47,856 bases of DNA, taken from Saprospiraceae bacterium. Lineage in GTDB: Bacteria > Bacteroidota > Bacteroidia > Chitinophagales > Saprospiraceae. Both the position numbers and the translations under genes were made by a program. A model generated the notes under the pieces. That model saw only the letters and a list, made by a program, of their open reading frames with translations, was not told where the DNA came from and made no database searches. Of this stretch, positions 34,714 through 43,961 are shown piece after piece. The stretch spans positions 1-47,856 of the forward strand of contig JARGNR010000039.1 in NCBI GenBank assembly GCA_029212405.1, in the 5' to 3' direction. The first letter of the stretch is position 1. The number at the start of each line of letters is the position of its first letter.

Positions 34714-36639
34714 ATGAAAAGAATTATACAATTATTTATACTTGTTTTTATTGCTCATTCTGGGTTTGGACAGATTCTATTTAAGCAAGATTTTGAAGGG
34801 GGAACGATTGACCCAATGACGATGGTAGACAATGATGGACAATCTCCAAACATAAATGTAGGGGATTATTCAGCAGCATGGACAGTAACTGCAGCAAGTC
34901 AAGTTGGTGCCATGGGAAGCCAGGTTGCTGTGAGTAACTCATGGTATTCACCTCCAGGAATAGCTGATGATTGGTTAATTACACCACAACTTACGATCGA
35001 AGATGCTAAAACAGCATTATTATGGGAGGCGCAAGCAGTTGATCCAAATTTTGCAGATGGATACCAAGTTTTGGTTTCAACAACTGATAATGAATTAGCT
35101 AGCTTTACTGATATGGTATGGTCTACTACTGCTGAACAAGCAGGAGACAATTTAGAACAACGAATTCTTTCATTGGCTGACTATGTAGGAAAAGATATAT
35201 ATATAGCGTTCAGAAATAATTCTGCTGACAAGTTTTTATTAGCCTTGGATAACATAGAAGTTAAAGTTATTCAAGCAAGAGATGTAACCGCAAATGGATT
35301 TATTGGTGCAAGATATTATGTGAAAGATGTAGAAATACCAGTTACACTAAATATTACAAACAATGGTGGAGATGTAATAAATAGTGTTGATTTCACTTGG
35401 TCAGCTGGAGGAAATACATACACAGACAATATCACTGGCTTGAGTTTATCTACAGGAGAATCTACGGATATCACGCATAGTGTTGCATTTTCAGCTACCG
35501 AAGCAATTTCATATCCACTAACTATGACCTTGTCAAATGTAAATGGAGAGGAAGATCAGTTTGCAGATGACAACGAAGTTATGGCTACTGTAGCTGGAGT
35601 ATCTTATGTTCCAAATAGAAAAGTAGTAGTAGAAGAAGGAACTGGTACATGGTGTGGATGGTGCCCAAGAGGGGCAGTTGGACTGGACGCCGCTAAAGTG
35701 ATGTTCCCAGACAACTTCATCGGAATTGCCGTACATAATGGAGACCCAATGGCTATTGCTCAATATGATGGCCCACTAGGTATCACAGGATTTCCTGGAG
35801 CGAAGATAAATAGATTAGTTGATGCAGATCCAGGAATTGAAACTCTAGAGGAAGTAATTCCTATTTTAAGAAGTATAGTTTCACCAATGGCTCCAGTTGT
35901 TACTGCTTTGGGTGATGAAGATACAAGAATGATTAATATCAGCACTACAACAGAGTTTGTAACTCAATTAGATGGTATTGATTTTAGAGTGGCTGCTGTA
36001 ATCATTGAAAACAATGTAACAGGAACAGGAAATGGATATGCGCAAGAAAACTATTATTCTTCTCAATCTCAAAACATTGATTTATTTGATGAAATCAATG
36101 ACATCAACTACAGAAACTTACCAGCTACAATCCCTGCAGCTGATATGGTATATCAACATGTTGCTAGAGATATCTTAGGAGGATTTGACGGTGTTGAAGG
36201 AAGTATTCCATCAAACGTAGTTGAAGGTGACATGGCAGAATATAATTTCACTTATGAAGTTCCAGCTGCATTCGACATGAAAGAAATGTATGTAGCTCTT
36301 CTTGTTATAGATAATGTGACTGGAGAAGTATTAAATGGTGATGAAGTGAAAGTTTCTTTGATAACAAGCACAAACGAAATTGATGAATCAATTTCAAGAA
36401 TCTACCCTAACCCTGCAAATGGCTTAACAAATATTGATATCAACTTACAAGAGTCTGCTGATGTTACTCTTGAAGTACTTGATATGATGGGTAAAAGAAT
36501 CACAAAACAAAACTTAGGGACATTATATGGCAACAACAGAATGACATATGATGTAAGTGAATTCAACACAGGTATGTACCTTTTCAGAGTAACTGCTGGA
36601 GATAAAGTATCTACTAAGAAAATCACTGTAGTGAACTAA
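34714..36639 (+). CDS. T9SS cargo: cleaved-adhesin-like domain plus Omp28-type thioredoxin-fold domain
   Basis: A 641-residue protein: signal peptide (1-20), a cleaved-adhesin/jelly-roll domain (about 22-190; DWLITPQLTIED and YIAFRNNSADKFLLALDNIEV are typical), an Ig-like segment (about 195-300), an Omp28-related thioredoxin-like domain starting near 300 with a CGWC motif (Cys314, Cys317; GTGTWCGWCPRG) and a type A T9SS sorting domain (about 560-641; IYPNPANGLTNIDIN through GMYLFRVTAGD). The CxxC could be redox-active or structural. It is a single-gene unit followed by a strong terminator. Confidence 0.93.
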   Translation: MKRIIQLFILVFIAHSGFGQILFKQDFEGGTIDPMTMVDNDGQSPNINVGDYSAAWTVTAASQVGAMGSQVAVSNSWYSPPGIADDWLITPQLTIEDAKTALLWEAQAVDPNFADGYQVLVSTTDNELASFTDMVWSTTAEQAGDNLEQRILSLADYVGKDIYIAFRNNSADKFLLALDNIEVKVIQARDVTANGFIGARYYVKDVEIPVTLNITNNGGDVINSVDFTWSAGGNTYTDNITGLSLSTGESTDITHSVAFSATEAISYPLTMTLSNVNGEEDQFADDNEVMATVAGVSYVPNRKVVVEEGTGTWCGWCPRGAVGLDAAKVMFPDNFIGIAVHNGDPMAIAQYDGPLGITGFPGAKINRLVDADPGIETLEEVIPILRSIVSPMAPVVTALGDEDTRMINISTTTEFVTQLDGIDFRVAAVIIENNVTGTGNGYAQENYYSSQSQNIDLFDEINDINYRNLPATIPAADMVYQHVARDILGGFDGVEGSIPSNVVEGDMAEYNFTYEVPAAFDMKEMYVALLVIDNVTGEVLNGDEVKVSLITSTNEIDESISRIYPNPANGLTNIDINLQESADVTLEVLDMMGKRITKQNLGTLYGNNRMTYDVSEFNTGMYLFRVTAGDKVSTKKITVVN

Positions 36640-36687
36640 ATATGATTTTATTTAAACCTCTTAATGAGGGTTAAATAATAATTTGAC

Positions 36688-36723
36688 AATCGGGTATGTG
36701 GCATCTAGGCGACATACCCGATT
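36688..36723 (+). terminator. Strong intrinsic terminator after the Omp28-like T9SS gene
   Basis: Arms 36688-36699 and 36712-36723 form a perfect 12-bp stem (core CGGGTATGT / ACATACCCG) with a 12-nt loop, then TTTATTA. It stands out from the AT-rich surroundings by its G/C core. Confidence 0.9.
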
Positions 36724-36738
36724 TTTATTAACAAAACA

Positions 36739-36758
36739 TTAGGCAATTGTTAGGCAAT
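36739..36758 (+). repeat. 9-bp direct repeat one helical turn apart, upstream of a T9SS gene
   Basis: TTAGGCAAT occurs at 36739-36747 and 36750-36758, an 11-bp period, just upstream of a possible promoter (TCTG at 36765-36768, 18 nt, TATCTTTA at 36787-36794). This is where an activator could bind. Confidence 0.4.
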
Positions 36759-36764
36759 ATTTAC

Positions 36765-36794
36765 TCTGAAAGCCAAAATTATTCCTTATCTTTA
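36765..36794 (+). promoter_or_regulatory. Candidate promoter of the 225-residue T9SS protein gene
   Basis: TCTG and TATCTTTA (each one mismatch from TTTG and TAnnTTTG) are separated by 18 nt. The predicted start is about 22 nt before the ATG at 36820. Confidence 0.4.
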
Positions 36795-36819
36795 TGAGAT
36801 ATATCTAAAATCGAAGATC

Positions 36820-37497
36820 ATGGTAAGAAATTTACTTCACACTTTTATTTTATTGTTGGTAGCAAACCTAGCGATAAGTCAGATCGACATCGATCCTCAA
36901 AGCATTGAATTTGTGGGTGAAGGACAAGAGTCGATAACCGAATACATTGAAATAACAAACAACACAGGTGATGTTCTTAATCTTTATTGGGAATTTGTTC
37001 CTGCTGAAGGATATCCAGCTGAATGGACAACACAGATATGTGATATCAACTTGTGTTATGCTCCAAATAAATTAAAATCGAGTGCTGCAATGCCAAACAC
37101 GATTGAAAATGAAACTACTGTAGAGTTTAGTTTTAAAGTTTGGAATAATAATGGAAATGTTGAAGGTACTTCCTATGGAATTTTAAATCTGTACGATGAT
37201 TCTGATTTTACAAACCTAGTTGCATCAACTTCAGCTCCATTGACATCTACTAATAATTTTGATGTTCAAGAATTGGTAATATATCCAAACCCAACAACTG
37301 AGTTTATACAAATTAAGAATGATGCTTCAATTTCATCTATCAGTATATTCAACGTTGTAGGTAGACTAGTAAACACATTAGACCACTCAACAGGAATGGT
37401 ACATGATTTGACAGGACTTAGATCCGGTATGTATCTTGTACGGTTAGAAGATAAAAATGGTGATGTTATAAAGTCAATGCGACTAAGTAAAAAATAA
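36820..37497 (+). CDS. Small T9SS-exported protein with an Ig-like domain
   Basis: A 225-residue protein: signal peptide (about 1-20, ending AISQ), an Ig-like or Abp2-like beta domain (about 22-140; SIEFVGEGQESITEYIEITNN) with a Cys pair (QICDINLCYAP) likely disulfide-bonded, and a type A T9SS sorting domain (about 150-225; VIYPNPTTEFIQIKN, GMYLVRLEDKNGDVI). No catalytic domain is evident; it may act as a surface-attached accessory or sensor-like protein. Single-gene unit with its own terminator. Confidence 0.9.
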   Translation: MVRNLLHTFILLLVANLAISQIDIDPQSIEFVGEGQESITEYIEITNNTGDVLNLYWEFVPAEGYPAEWTTQICDINLCYAPNKLKSSAAMPNTIENETTVEFSFKVWNNNGNVEGTSYGILNLYDDSDFTNLVASTSAPLTSTNNFDVQELVIYPNPTTEFIQIKNDASISSISIFNVVGRLVNTLDHSTGMVHDLTGLRSGMYLVRLEDKNGDVIKSMRLSKK

Positions 37498-37520
37498 TAT
37501 CCAACTAGATATAAAATAAA

Positions 37521-37553
37521 AAAAGGTGTCGAAAATTCGACACCTTTTTTTTT
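37521..37553. terminator. Bidirectional intrinsic terminator between convergent genes
   Basis: Arms 37525-37533 (ggtgtcgaa) and 37536-37544 (ttcgacacc) form a perfect stem flanked by a run of A on the left and nine T on the right, so it should stop transcription of the T9SS gene and of folE. Confidence 0.92.
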
Positions 37554-37576
37554 GATCATTCCTTATTTGATAATGA

Positions 37577-38257
37577 CTACATTCTATTTCTTACATAATC
37601 CATAAATTCATTTCTTAGCGCCTGTTCCTCAAACTTTCCAGAATATTCAAGGGTCACTGTTGTAGAATGTGGATCCTCAATACCTCGACTAGAAACACAA
37701 TGATGTTTCGCTTCCATGGCAACCATAACATCTTTAGTATCCAATGCTTCTTTTAATGCCTCTACAATCTGTCTAGTCAGTCTTTCTTGAACTTGAGGTC
37801 TTCTTGAATAATAATCAACGATTCTATTAATCTTTGATAATCCGATTACCTTACCTGTTGAAATGTATGCTACATGAGCCATCCCTGTTATAGGTAAAAA
37901 GTGATGTTCACATGTTGATTCAACTTTAATATTCTTTTCAATCAGCATTTTGCTGTACTGATAGGCATTGTCAAATAATGAAATCGAAGGTTTGTTCATT
38001 TTATTGAGTCCCTTAAATTTCTCTTTGACAAACATCTTAGCCACTCTTCTTGGAGTTCCAGCCAAACTATCATCTGATAAATCCAGTCCAATGGTTTCCA
38101 TAATTTTCTCAAAGTGTTCTGCAATGATGTCTATTTTTTCATTGTCACTCTTATGAAACGCATCCGCCCTCATAGGGGTGTCAATAGAAGTCATAATGTG
38201 TTGCTCCCCGATTTCATCAATATTGTTTAAAATTTTTGTCTCTGTTTTTTTTAACAT
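37577..38257 (-). CDS. folE: GTP cyclohydrolase I (type IA)
   Basis: A 226-residue enzyme that converts GTP to dihydroneopterin triphosphate, the first step of folate/pterin synthesis. Zinc ligands are visible as Cys116, His119 (TCEHHFLP) and Cys187 (AKHHCVSSRG), with the GLSKINRIVDYYSRRPQVQERLT block of the family. The first 40 residues are a Lys/Glu/Asp-rich extension common in Bacteroidota. It is a lone minus-strand gene; a 10-bp dyad lies about 60-85 bp upstream. Confidence 0.97.
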   Translation of the reverse strand: MLKKTETKILNNIDEIGEQHIMTSIDTPMRADAFHKSDNEKIDIIAEHFEKIMETIGLDLSDDSLAGTPRRVAKMFVKEKFKGLNKMNKPSISLFDNAYQYSKMLIEKNIKVESTCEHHFLPITGMAHVAYISTGKVIGLSKINRIVDYYSRRPQVQERLTRQIVEALKEALDTKDVMVAMEAKHHCVSSRGIEDPHSTTVTLEYSGKFEEQALRNEFMDYVRNRM

Positions 38258-38315
38258 CTTGGTATTATTAGTTCACTTAATTCTAAGCACACCTTCTATA
38301 ACCACTACTATCGCA

Positions 38316-38341
38316 TTTTGTTTAAGCAACGTTAAACAAAA
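38316..38341. promoter_or_regulatory. 10-bp inverted repeat upstream of folE
   Basis: TTTTGTTTAA (38316-38325) and TTAAACAAAA (38332-38341) are perfect inverted arms with a 6-bp spacer. It lies between the end of the carbonic-anhydrase-like gene and folE. It could be an operator of folE or a weak terminator of the upstream operon; no T-run follows it on the minus strand. Confidence 0.35.
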
Positions 38342-38414
38342 CTAAACACAGTTGATTGCGATGAATGTTCTGTAGTCAACAGATACTATGCTAAACTAAG
38401 GAGAAAGCAGGTCT

Positions 38415-39014
38415 CTACTCTTTTTCTTGAATTTCATTCCAGGTTTGAAATAATATTTCCTGTTTTGGTTTGTTCGTTGGCTGTTTCCTTAGTGGGGAAA
38501 CGAGTTTTGCAAAAGCATGCATGTCGTGGGGTAATGTCTGATACAATTTCGTTCCTTTTGTTTTCCAAGCAATCATTTGATCGGAAACTTCTTTGATCAC
38601 CTTAGCCGGATTTCCAACTAGTAAGCTTCTTTTAGGGACAATCATATCTGCTTTGACAAAAGCCATAGCACCTACAATAGATTCGTCTCCTATTTCTGCT
38701 CGATCCATAATCACACTATTCATACCGATCATGCAATTATAACCAATATGCGCTCCATGAATTACAGCTCCATGGCCAATATGTGAGGATTCTTCCAACA
38801 CCACTGTAGTCCCTGGAAACATATGAATCGTACAATTTTCTTGGATATTAGAACCATCCTTAATGATTATTTCACCCCAATCTCCTCTAATAGCAGCCCC
38901 AGGACCAACATATACATTTTTTCCGATTGTAACATTTCCAATGACCGATGCCTGCGGGTGAATGTATGCCGATTCGTCTATTACTGGAATAAACCCCTTA
39001 AATTCATAAATCAT
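38415..39014 (-). CDS. Gamma-carbonic-anhydrase-like hexapeptide-repeat protein (PaaY/YrdA group)
   Basis: A 199-residue left-handed beta-helix protein with hexapeptide repeats over about 15-125 (ASVIGNVTIGKNVYVGPGA, IGYNCMIGMNSVI). The metal-site histidines of gamma carbonic anhydrases are in place (His64, His81 and His86; IGHGAVIHGA), as are Arg43 and Asp45 of the RGD segment. The C-terminal helix (DQMIAWKTKGTKLYQTLP) is typical of PaaY/YrdA-type members. Activity in these short members is often unproven, so carbonic anhydrase function is likely but not certain. It follows a YkgJ-like gene by 3 bp, downstream of metK. Confidence 0.92.
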   Translation of the reverse strand: MIYEFKGFIPVIDESAYIHPQASVIGNVTIGKNVYVGPGAAIRGDWGEIIIKDGSNIQENCTIHMFPGTTVVLEESSHIGHGAVIHGAHIGYNCMIGMNSVIMDRAEIGDESIVGAMAFVKADMIVPKRSLLVGNPAKVIKEVSDQMIAWKTKGTKLYQTLPHDMHAFAKLVSPLRKQPTNKPKQEILFQTWNEIQEKE

Positions 39015-39017
39015 AAC

Positions 39018-39506
39018 TTAGTATTTAGTAACAGCCTTGAGACGCTCTACAATAGCATATGCCGCGGGACACACCAAGGTATTCTTAGCATTCATTTTTG
39101 CACGTCTATGAAAATGAGTTTGATCCGTATGAGGGTATTCTCTGCATGCTTTCGGTCTTACCTCATAGATTTGGCAAGTATTATCTTCATTCAAAAATGT
39201 ACAAGGAACTCGTTGCACAACCATTTCTCCCCCAAAATCTTCTAATAAATATTTTCTACTGAACACCTTCGGAGGAATCCCTAAAAACTTGGCAATTCTC
39301 TTAATATCAGAGCGTTCTACGATTGCAGGTGTTGTTTTACAACAATTGGCACAAGCCAAACAATCTGCTTTTGCAAATACTTCCTGATGAGCTGCCTTAG
39401 ACAGAGCATCGACATTTGGATTATTTTTAAGAGTATGTAAGAAAGATCGATTCTCAGAATAATCTGACTCTGCGTTTTCTTTCCATTTCTCTAACAAATC
39501 TTCCAA
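39018..39506 (-). CDS. YkgJ/Flagellin-N-methylase-like metal-cluster protein (CxxCxxCC)
   Basis: A 162-residue protein with the Cys arrangement of the YkgJ (putative zinc- or iron-chelating) family: CLACANCCKTTPAIV near 49-63 and, after an RIAKFLG helix, PCTFLNEDNTC and ACREYP, giving about eight conserved cysteines. Related proteins bind iron-sulfur or zinc, and members include flagellin N-methylase. Function here is unknown. It starts 6 bp after the metK stop and is followed 3 bp later by the carbonic-anhydrase-like gene, so the three form an operon. A SAM-related methylation link to metK is possible but only positional. Confidence 0.9.
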   Translation of the reverse strand: MEDLLEKWKENAESDYSENRSFLHTLKNNPNVDALSKAAHQEVFAKADCLACANCCKTTPAIVERSDIKRIAKFLGIPPKVFSRKYLLEDFGGEMVVQRVPCTFLNEDNTCQIYEVRPKACREYPHTDQTHFHRRAKMNAKNTLVCPAAYAIVERLKAVTKY

Positions 39507-39512
39507 AAATGA

Positions 39513-40769
39513 TTATTTAATTTTAAAAGCTTTTTTAACCTTATTGATGTAATCCAACTTCTCCCACGTGAATGTCTCCACAGTAAGTGTTTTTTTATTC
39601 CCTGAACCATCTTTAAATGACACTTTCTTCTTTTCAGGATCCCTTCCCATATGTCCATAGGCTGCTGTATCAGAGTATATTGGACTTCTTAGCTTTAATC
39701 TTTTTTCTATCGCATAAGGCTTCATGTCAAAAACGGAATATACGATATCTGCTATTGCTCCATCTGATAAATCTACCTTAGCACTTCCATTGGTGTTGAC
39801 ATATATATTTGTAGGTTCAGCAACTCCAATTGCATAGGAAACTTGCACCAATACTTCATCACAAACACCTGCCGCAACTAGATTTTTAGCAATGTGTCTT
39901 GTTGCATAAGCTGCCGACCGATCTACCTTACTAGGATCTTTACCAGAAAATGCACCTCCACCATGGGCTCCCTTACCACCATAGGTATCCACAATAATTT
40001 TTCTTCCTGTCAAACCGGTATCTCCGTGAGGACCACCTATTACAAACTTACCTGTTGGATTTACATGGTAGGTAATCTTATTTGTAAACAGCTTTTTTAT
40101 CGCAGGTTTTAGCAATTTCTTCACTCTTGGAATCACGATGTTTATTACATCCTCTTTGATTCGTTTTAACATCTTACGATCTGTATCAAAATCATCATGC
40201 TGAGTGGAAACTACAATGCTATCAATTCGCTGTGGTTTATTTTCATCCGAATATTCAATAGTAACTTGAGATTTTGAATCGGGTCTCAAGTATTTCATCT
40301 TCTTACCTTCTTTTCTAATTTCTGAAAGAACTTGTAATATTTTATGAGATAAATCAAGAGCCAATGGCATGTAATTATCCGTTTCACTTGTTGCATATCC
40401 AAACATCATCCCTTGATCCCCTGCTCCTTGATCTTCTTTATTTTTTCGATCAACTCCTTGATTAATATCTGGAGACTGCTCATGAATAGCTGATAAAACT
40501 CCGCAGCTATTTCCATCAAACATATATTCAGATTTTGTATATCCAATTCGATTAATAACATCTCTTGCAATTTGCTGGACATCTAAATACGTGTTGGATT
40601 TTACTTCTCCCGCTAATACAACTTGCCCTGTTGTAACCAATGTTTCACAAGCAACTTTTGATTCTGGGTCAAATGCAAGAAAGTGATCAACCAATGCATC
40701 CGAGATTTGATCAGATACTTTATCAGGATGTCCCTCAGAGACAGATTCAGAAGTGAATAAATATGCCAT
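39513..40769 (-). CDS. metK: S-adenosylmethionine synthetase
   Basis: A 418-residue enzyme making S-adenosylmethionine from ATP and methionine. All signatures are intact: [15 protein letters not shown] with His14, [12 protein letters not shown], the P-loop-like [19 protein letters not shown], and [10 protein letters not shown] at the C-terminus. It is longer than the E. coli protein (384) because of insertions such as a Lys/Asp segment near 385-400 common in Bacteroidota. The promoter-like TACCTTTG at 40804-40811 lies just upstream. I found no SAM riboswitch in the short leader. Confidence 0.98.
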   Translation of the reverse strand: MAYLFTSESVSEGHPDKVSDQISDALVDHFLAFDPESKVACETLVTTGQVVLAGEVKSNTYLDVQQIARDVINRIGYTKSEYMFDGNSCGVLSAIHEQSPDINQGVDRKNKEDQGAGDQGMMFGYATSETDNYMPLALDLSHKILQVLSEIRKEGKKMKYLRPDSKSQVTIEYSDENKPQRIDSIVVSTQHDDFDTDRKMLKRIKEDVINIVIPRVKKLLKPAIKKLFTNKITYHVNPTGKFVIGGPHGDTGLTGRKIIVDTYGGKGAHGGGAFSGKDPSKVDRSAAYATRHIAKNLVAAGVCDEVLVQVSYAIGVAEPTNIYVNTNGSAKVDLSDGAIADIVYSVFDMKPYAIEKRLKLRSPIYSDTAAYGHMGRDPEKKKVSFKDGSGNKKTLTVETFTWEKLDYINKVKKAFKIK

Positions 40770-40803
40770 ATACCTTTATCTATTATTTATAAAAATGAAG
40801 CCG

Positions 40804-40838
40804 CAAAGGTAATAAATTTTATTTAAGAAGGCTTCCAA
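40804..40838 (-). promoter_or_regulatory. Promoter of the metK operon
   Basis: The minus strand carries a perfect TACCTTTG -7 element (40811-40804) followed by CGGC, the common Bacteroidota form. A TTG at 40838-40836 is 24 nt upstream, slightly long. The transcript would start near 40800, about 30 nt before the ATG. Confidence 0.6.
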
Positions 40839-40884
40839 CATAAATGTCTTAGGTCCTTAAATATATCATAAAAACGTCAATAAA

Positions 40885-41658
40885 TTATCCCTTTATCGAT
40901 CCCGACACTGCTCTATCTTCTATTTTTAAGAATCTTTCAATTTCTTGTTCCAAATACAATTGAGTCTCCAGATTCATACCTTTCACCAATTTAATCTTTC
41001 GACTGTTTGTTTTTAAAATTGCATAGAGGGCATATGCATAATTTGGCTTTCCATTTGTTGTGCTTGAAACATACTTTGAAACATACAATTGATCTATATC
41101 TCTGACATCTATTTGTTTGCTTTTTTGAAAAGGAGATTTGATAGGTCTATGAGATATCGTAATATGCGAAGAAGTGACAATAATATCTGTATAATTTAAG
41201 TACACCATTGCAAGAAAATAGATCAATCCCAAGCCTACTAAAATATGAATACTCATGAACCCCAAACTAGTAAATGATCCAGATAGAAGTGCACCTGCCC
41301 CAAACATGGCTAATATTCCATTCCACAACACCGTAAAAAAGGTTAGAAACCCCAATGTGCCACGAGCATAGGATTTTAACCAATCCAATCGTATATCCAA
41401 GGAATTGCTTAACTGCAACACATCCGTACCTTCAGGCATGATCATTTCTGGCCTTCCAACCCGTTCTTCATTAAAAAAATGATCTTCTTTGATTGAAAAC
41501 ACGCGCTGGCAATTATTGCATTTTGCCAAACTTGAGTTAATATTGATGTCTTCACCTAAAATGTCTGAACCGCAAGCATCGCAAACCAAATCCAGTTCAT
41601 CGGCTTTACCCAATTGCACTTTTTTGAATTTAATCTTTGATGTATGGGGCTTATTCAT
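40885..41658 (-). CDS. Zinc-ribbon membrane protein of unknown function
   Basis: A 257-residue protein: N-terminal zinc ribbon (Cys26, Cys29, Cys47, Cys50; CDACG and CNNCQ), a linker, two transmembrane helices (about 101-122 and 130-152), and a C-terminal cytoplasmic beta-rich region resembling a PH-like/bPH fold (ITISHRPIKSPFQKSKQIDVRDIDQLYV). The family is not recognised. It starts 1 bp after the stop of a lipoprotein gene, so both should be made from the promoter at 42375-42402. Confidence 0.82.
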   Translation of the reverse strand: MNKPHTSKIKFKKVQLGKADELDLVCDACGSDILGEDININSSLAKCNNCQRVFSIKEDHFFNEERVGRPEMIMPEGTDVLQLSNSLDIRLDWLKSYARGTLGFLTFFTVLWNGILAMFGAGALLSGSFTSLGFMSIHILVGLGLIYFLAMVYLNYTDIIVTSSHITISHRPIKSPFQKSKQIDVRDIDQLYVSKYVSSTTNGKPNYAYALYAILKTNSRKIKLVKGMNLETQLYLEQEIERFLKIEDRAVSGSIKG

Positions 41659-41659
41659 C

Positions 41660-42337
41660 TTAGAATTCCATGTTTGACATTACTTCTTGAGCAAATGCTT
41701 CCGCAGCAATCTTTTGTGCTTTGGGTTCAAGTACGGTATTAAACGCAACCATGAAGGCCCAATCATTACTAATTCTCCATACATATTTGCCCGCTTCAGT
41801 GGAATATGCACCATCATCACCAAATCCTGGCCAGTCTTTATATTTAAAAACTTCAGGGCTTGCAGGATTTTTTTCGCCGTCTGTCTTTTTACTAGAAATA
41901 AGGTAGGTAAAATATTCAGGTACATCTACTTGAACTGGATTTCTTTGTAATTGTACCATCACTCCTGCGTTGGCAATTGCTGAACCATCCCATTTAAAAA
42001 AGCAAGCCCTTGCCAATGGATTTTGAGGACTTGAGCCATCCGCTAAAAAAATCTCTTCTGCGGGCTGATTGACATAACGTGCAATTGTTTTCGTAGATAG
42101 CAAGTCACATGCATCTGGAATCCCTTCTTTATTATAATTTGTAATGCCAGAAGAAGGTTTTTTACCATCTGCTTTGGTCATAGATCCAGAATTCCCAGAT
42201 TGCTCACCTCCTTCATTTCGACTATTCTTAGCAGGGACAGTTTGGCTAGGAGTATTGTCCTCAGATTGAGTTGTAACAGGCGCATCAGGTTTACAAGATG
42301 CAAGAAAAACAACAACCATTAATATTAACAAACGCAT
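41660..42337 (-). CDS. Lipoprotein of unknown function
   Basis: A 225-residue protein with a lipoprotein signal MRLLILMVVVFLASC (lipid-bearing Cys15), a Ser/Thr/Gly/Asn-rich tether (about 20-65) and a folded domain (about 70-225) beginning DACDLLSTKTIARYVNQPAE. That start is like those of small secreted proteins with a DUF3558-type layout: a DxCxLL segment, then Cys in ARACFFKW, probably a disulfide. An ATG 7 codons upstream (42358) is in frame, but the perfect promoter motif at 42375-42382 would leave only about 13 nt of leader to it, so 42337 is preferred. Confidence 0.8.
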   Translation of the reverse strand: MRLLILMVVVFLASCKPDAPVTTQSEDNTPSQTVPAKNSRNEGGEQSGNSGSMTKADGKKPSSGITNYNKEGIPDACDLLSTKTIARYVNQPAEEIFLADGSSPQNPLARACFFKWDGSAIANAGVMVQLQRNPVQVDVPEYFTYLISSKKTDGEKNPASPEVFKYKDWPGFGDDGAYSTEAGKYVWRISNDWAFMVAFNTVLEPKAQKIAAEAFAQEVMSNMEF

Positions 42338-42374
42338 ATCTACAATTTTATAATTCATGTTCTTTATTAAGATA

Positions 42375-42402
42375 CAAAAGTAGCAATATTAAAGTTTTCC
42401 AA
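42375..42402 (-). promoter_or_regulatory. Promoter of the lipoprotein/zinc-ribbon operon
   Basis: On the minus strand TTG (42402-42400), 17 nt, then a perfect TACTTTTG (42382-42375). It fits the Bacteroidota consensus and decides between two in-frame starts of the lipoprotein. Confidence 0.55.
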
Positions 42403-42573
42403 CTAATCTTATTTAGACTTATCCATTTCACTATGTTTGGGCCAATCTCCATTCTATCTTTCCTTGAAGTCTTGCCATCAACGAATAATTGAAAAATCAT
42501 GACAGTTAATAAACGTGCTCCATTGCTCAGCAATAGCCAAGTGATCTTTATATCCTAATCAATAAATAATAAT

Positions 42574-43926
42574 ATGGAACCCAATGCAAAAAAAAATGTA
42601 CAAAGAACCTTGTATTATAAAATAGGATTTATTCTAGTTCTAATTCTATTATTAATGATACCCAATGTAATGATACAAGACTTAATCCTGGAAAGGCAGA
42701 CGCTAGATCAGCAAGTAAAAAGAGAAATAAGTGAAAATTGGGGACCAAATCAAAAAATTGTGGGTCCGATATTAAGTATCCCTTATGAAACAGAAATTGT
42801 CAAAGATGATAAATCTACCATCATCAGTAACACGCTACGTATAGTGCCAGAGTATGTAGACATCAATGGAAAAATAATTCCAGAACAGCGTAAAAAAGGA
42901 ATTTACAAAGCTATAATATACAATGCTTCGCATACCATAAAGGGATCATTTAAAATTCCTCAATCAATTCAATTCGGTAAAAATGTAAAGGAAATCTTTT
43001 GGGATAAAGCCAGTCTTGATTTTGGTTTTACTTCTGCTGCCAGTCTAAATGACATCGTACATATCAAATGGAGTGGTGATGTGTATAAAATGGAGTCTGG
43101 TGTTTCTTATCCTTCCTTATTTGAATCGGGAATACATGCTCAAGTTAATATAAATCCCACAAGAAATGACTATGAATTTTCAACCACAATCGGAATAAAT
43201 GGAAGCGAATCCATCCAATACTTACCTGTTGCTGATCACACAGAAATATCTGTGAATAGTACCTGGGATGCGCCTGGTTTCATGGGTCTTCCTGCTCCAG
43301 TGTACAGAGATATTGATAAAGAAGGGTTTACAGCTGTATGGAAAGCAACAGAGTACAATCGTCCATTCAAGAAAACGTGGAAAAACAATGAAATTAATGT
43401 AGATTTAAATGCAGCTCTTTTTGGGGTAAATCTTGTTCAAACCGTGAGTCATTATCACAAGAACATGCGCAGTGCAAAATATGCCCTTCTTATTATAAGT
43501 CTCAGTTTTTTAGTCTTTTTCTTTTTTGAAATATTGAAAGGCAATAAAATTCATCCCATACAATACATCTTTATTGGCATGACTTTATCTGTTTTTTACA
43601 TTTTATTACTTTCAATTTCCGAACATTTTGGCTTTGATACCGCCTATATTATTGCATCGGTTTCTACCGTTGCTTTGATCAGCTGGTATAGCAAATATTT
43701 ACTTAAACAAAGCGGAAGTACATTTACCTTGACCACCCTACTGTCCATATTGTATGCCTATATTTTTTGTTTATTGCAATTGGAAGATCTAGCCTTGTTA
43801 GTAGGGAGTCTCGGCTTGTTCTTTGCCTTGGCTATCACGATGTACCTCAGTCGAAATACGAATTGGTACAACATGACCTCAAATAAAGTATCTCCTATCT
43901 CTACGGAAGATCTAGATTTTCAATAA
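42574..43926 (+). CDS. creD: CreD family inner-membrane protein
   Basis: A 450-residue protein matching CreD throughout: N-terminal helix (about 13-33), a periplasmic domain of about 260 residues (WGPNQKIVGPILSIPYETEI, FEGFTAVWKATEYNRPF-like block near 245-265), and five or six hydrophobic helices from about 303 to the end (LNAALFGVNLVQTVSHYHKN precedes them). CreD is the effector of the CreBC system in enterobacteria and is tied to envelope integrity and beta-lactam tolerance in some species; here no creBC genes are near and regulation is unknown. Confidence 0.94.
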   Translation: MEPNAKKNVQRTLYYKIGFILVLILLLMIPNVMIQDLILERQTLDQQVKREISENWGPNQKIVGPILSIPYETEIVKDDKSTIISNTLRIVPEYVDINGKIIPEQRKKGIYKAIIYNASHTIKGSFKIPQSIQFGKNVKEIFWDKASLDFGFTSAASLNDIVHIKWSGDVYKMESGVSYPSLFESGIHAQVNINPTRNDYEFSTTIGINGSESIQYLPVADHTEISVNSTWDAPGFMGLPAPVYRDIDKEGFTAVWKATEYNRPFKKTWKNNEINVDLNAALFGVNLVQTVSHYHKNMRSAKYALLIISLSFLVFFFFEILKGNKIHPIQYIFIGMTLSVFYILLLSISEHFGFDTAYIIASVSTVALISWYSKYLLKQSGSTFTLTTLLSILYAYIFCLLQLEDLALLVGSLGLFFALAITMYLSRNTNWYNMTSNKVSPISTEDLDFQ

Positions 43927-43961
43927 CTTTTAGAAGGTCAATTTAACAATTCTATTTATAA

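Noticed and set aside
36787-36794. A solitary CRISPR-repeat fragment (TATCTTTA)
   Set aside because: Only eight bases are shared with the repeat; it is better explained as a promoter -7 element.
40770-40884. SAM riboswitch in front of metK
   Set aside because: The predicted leader after the TACCTTTG promoter is only about 30 nt, too short, and no conserved SAM aptamer core is visible.
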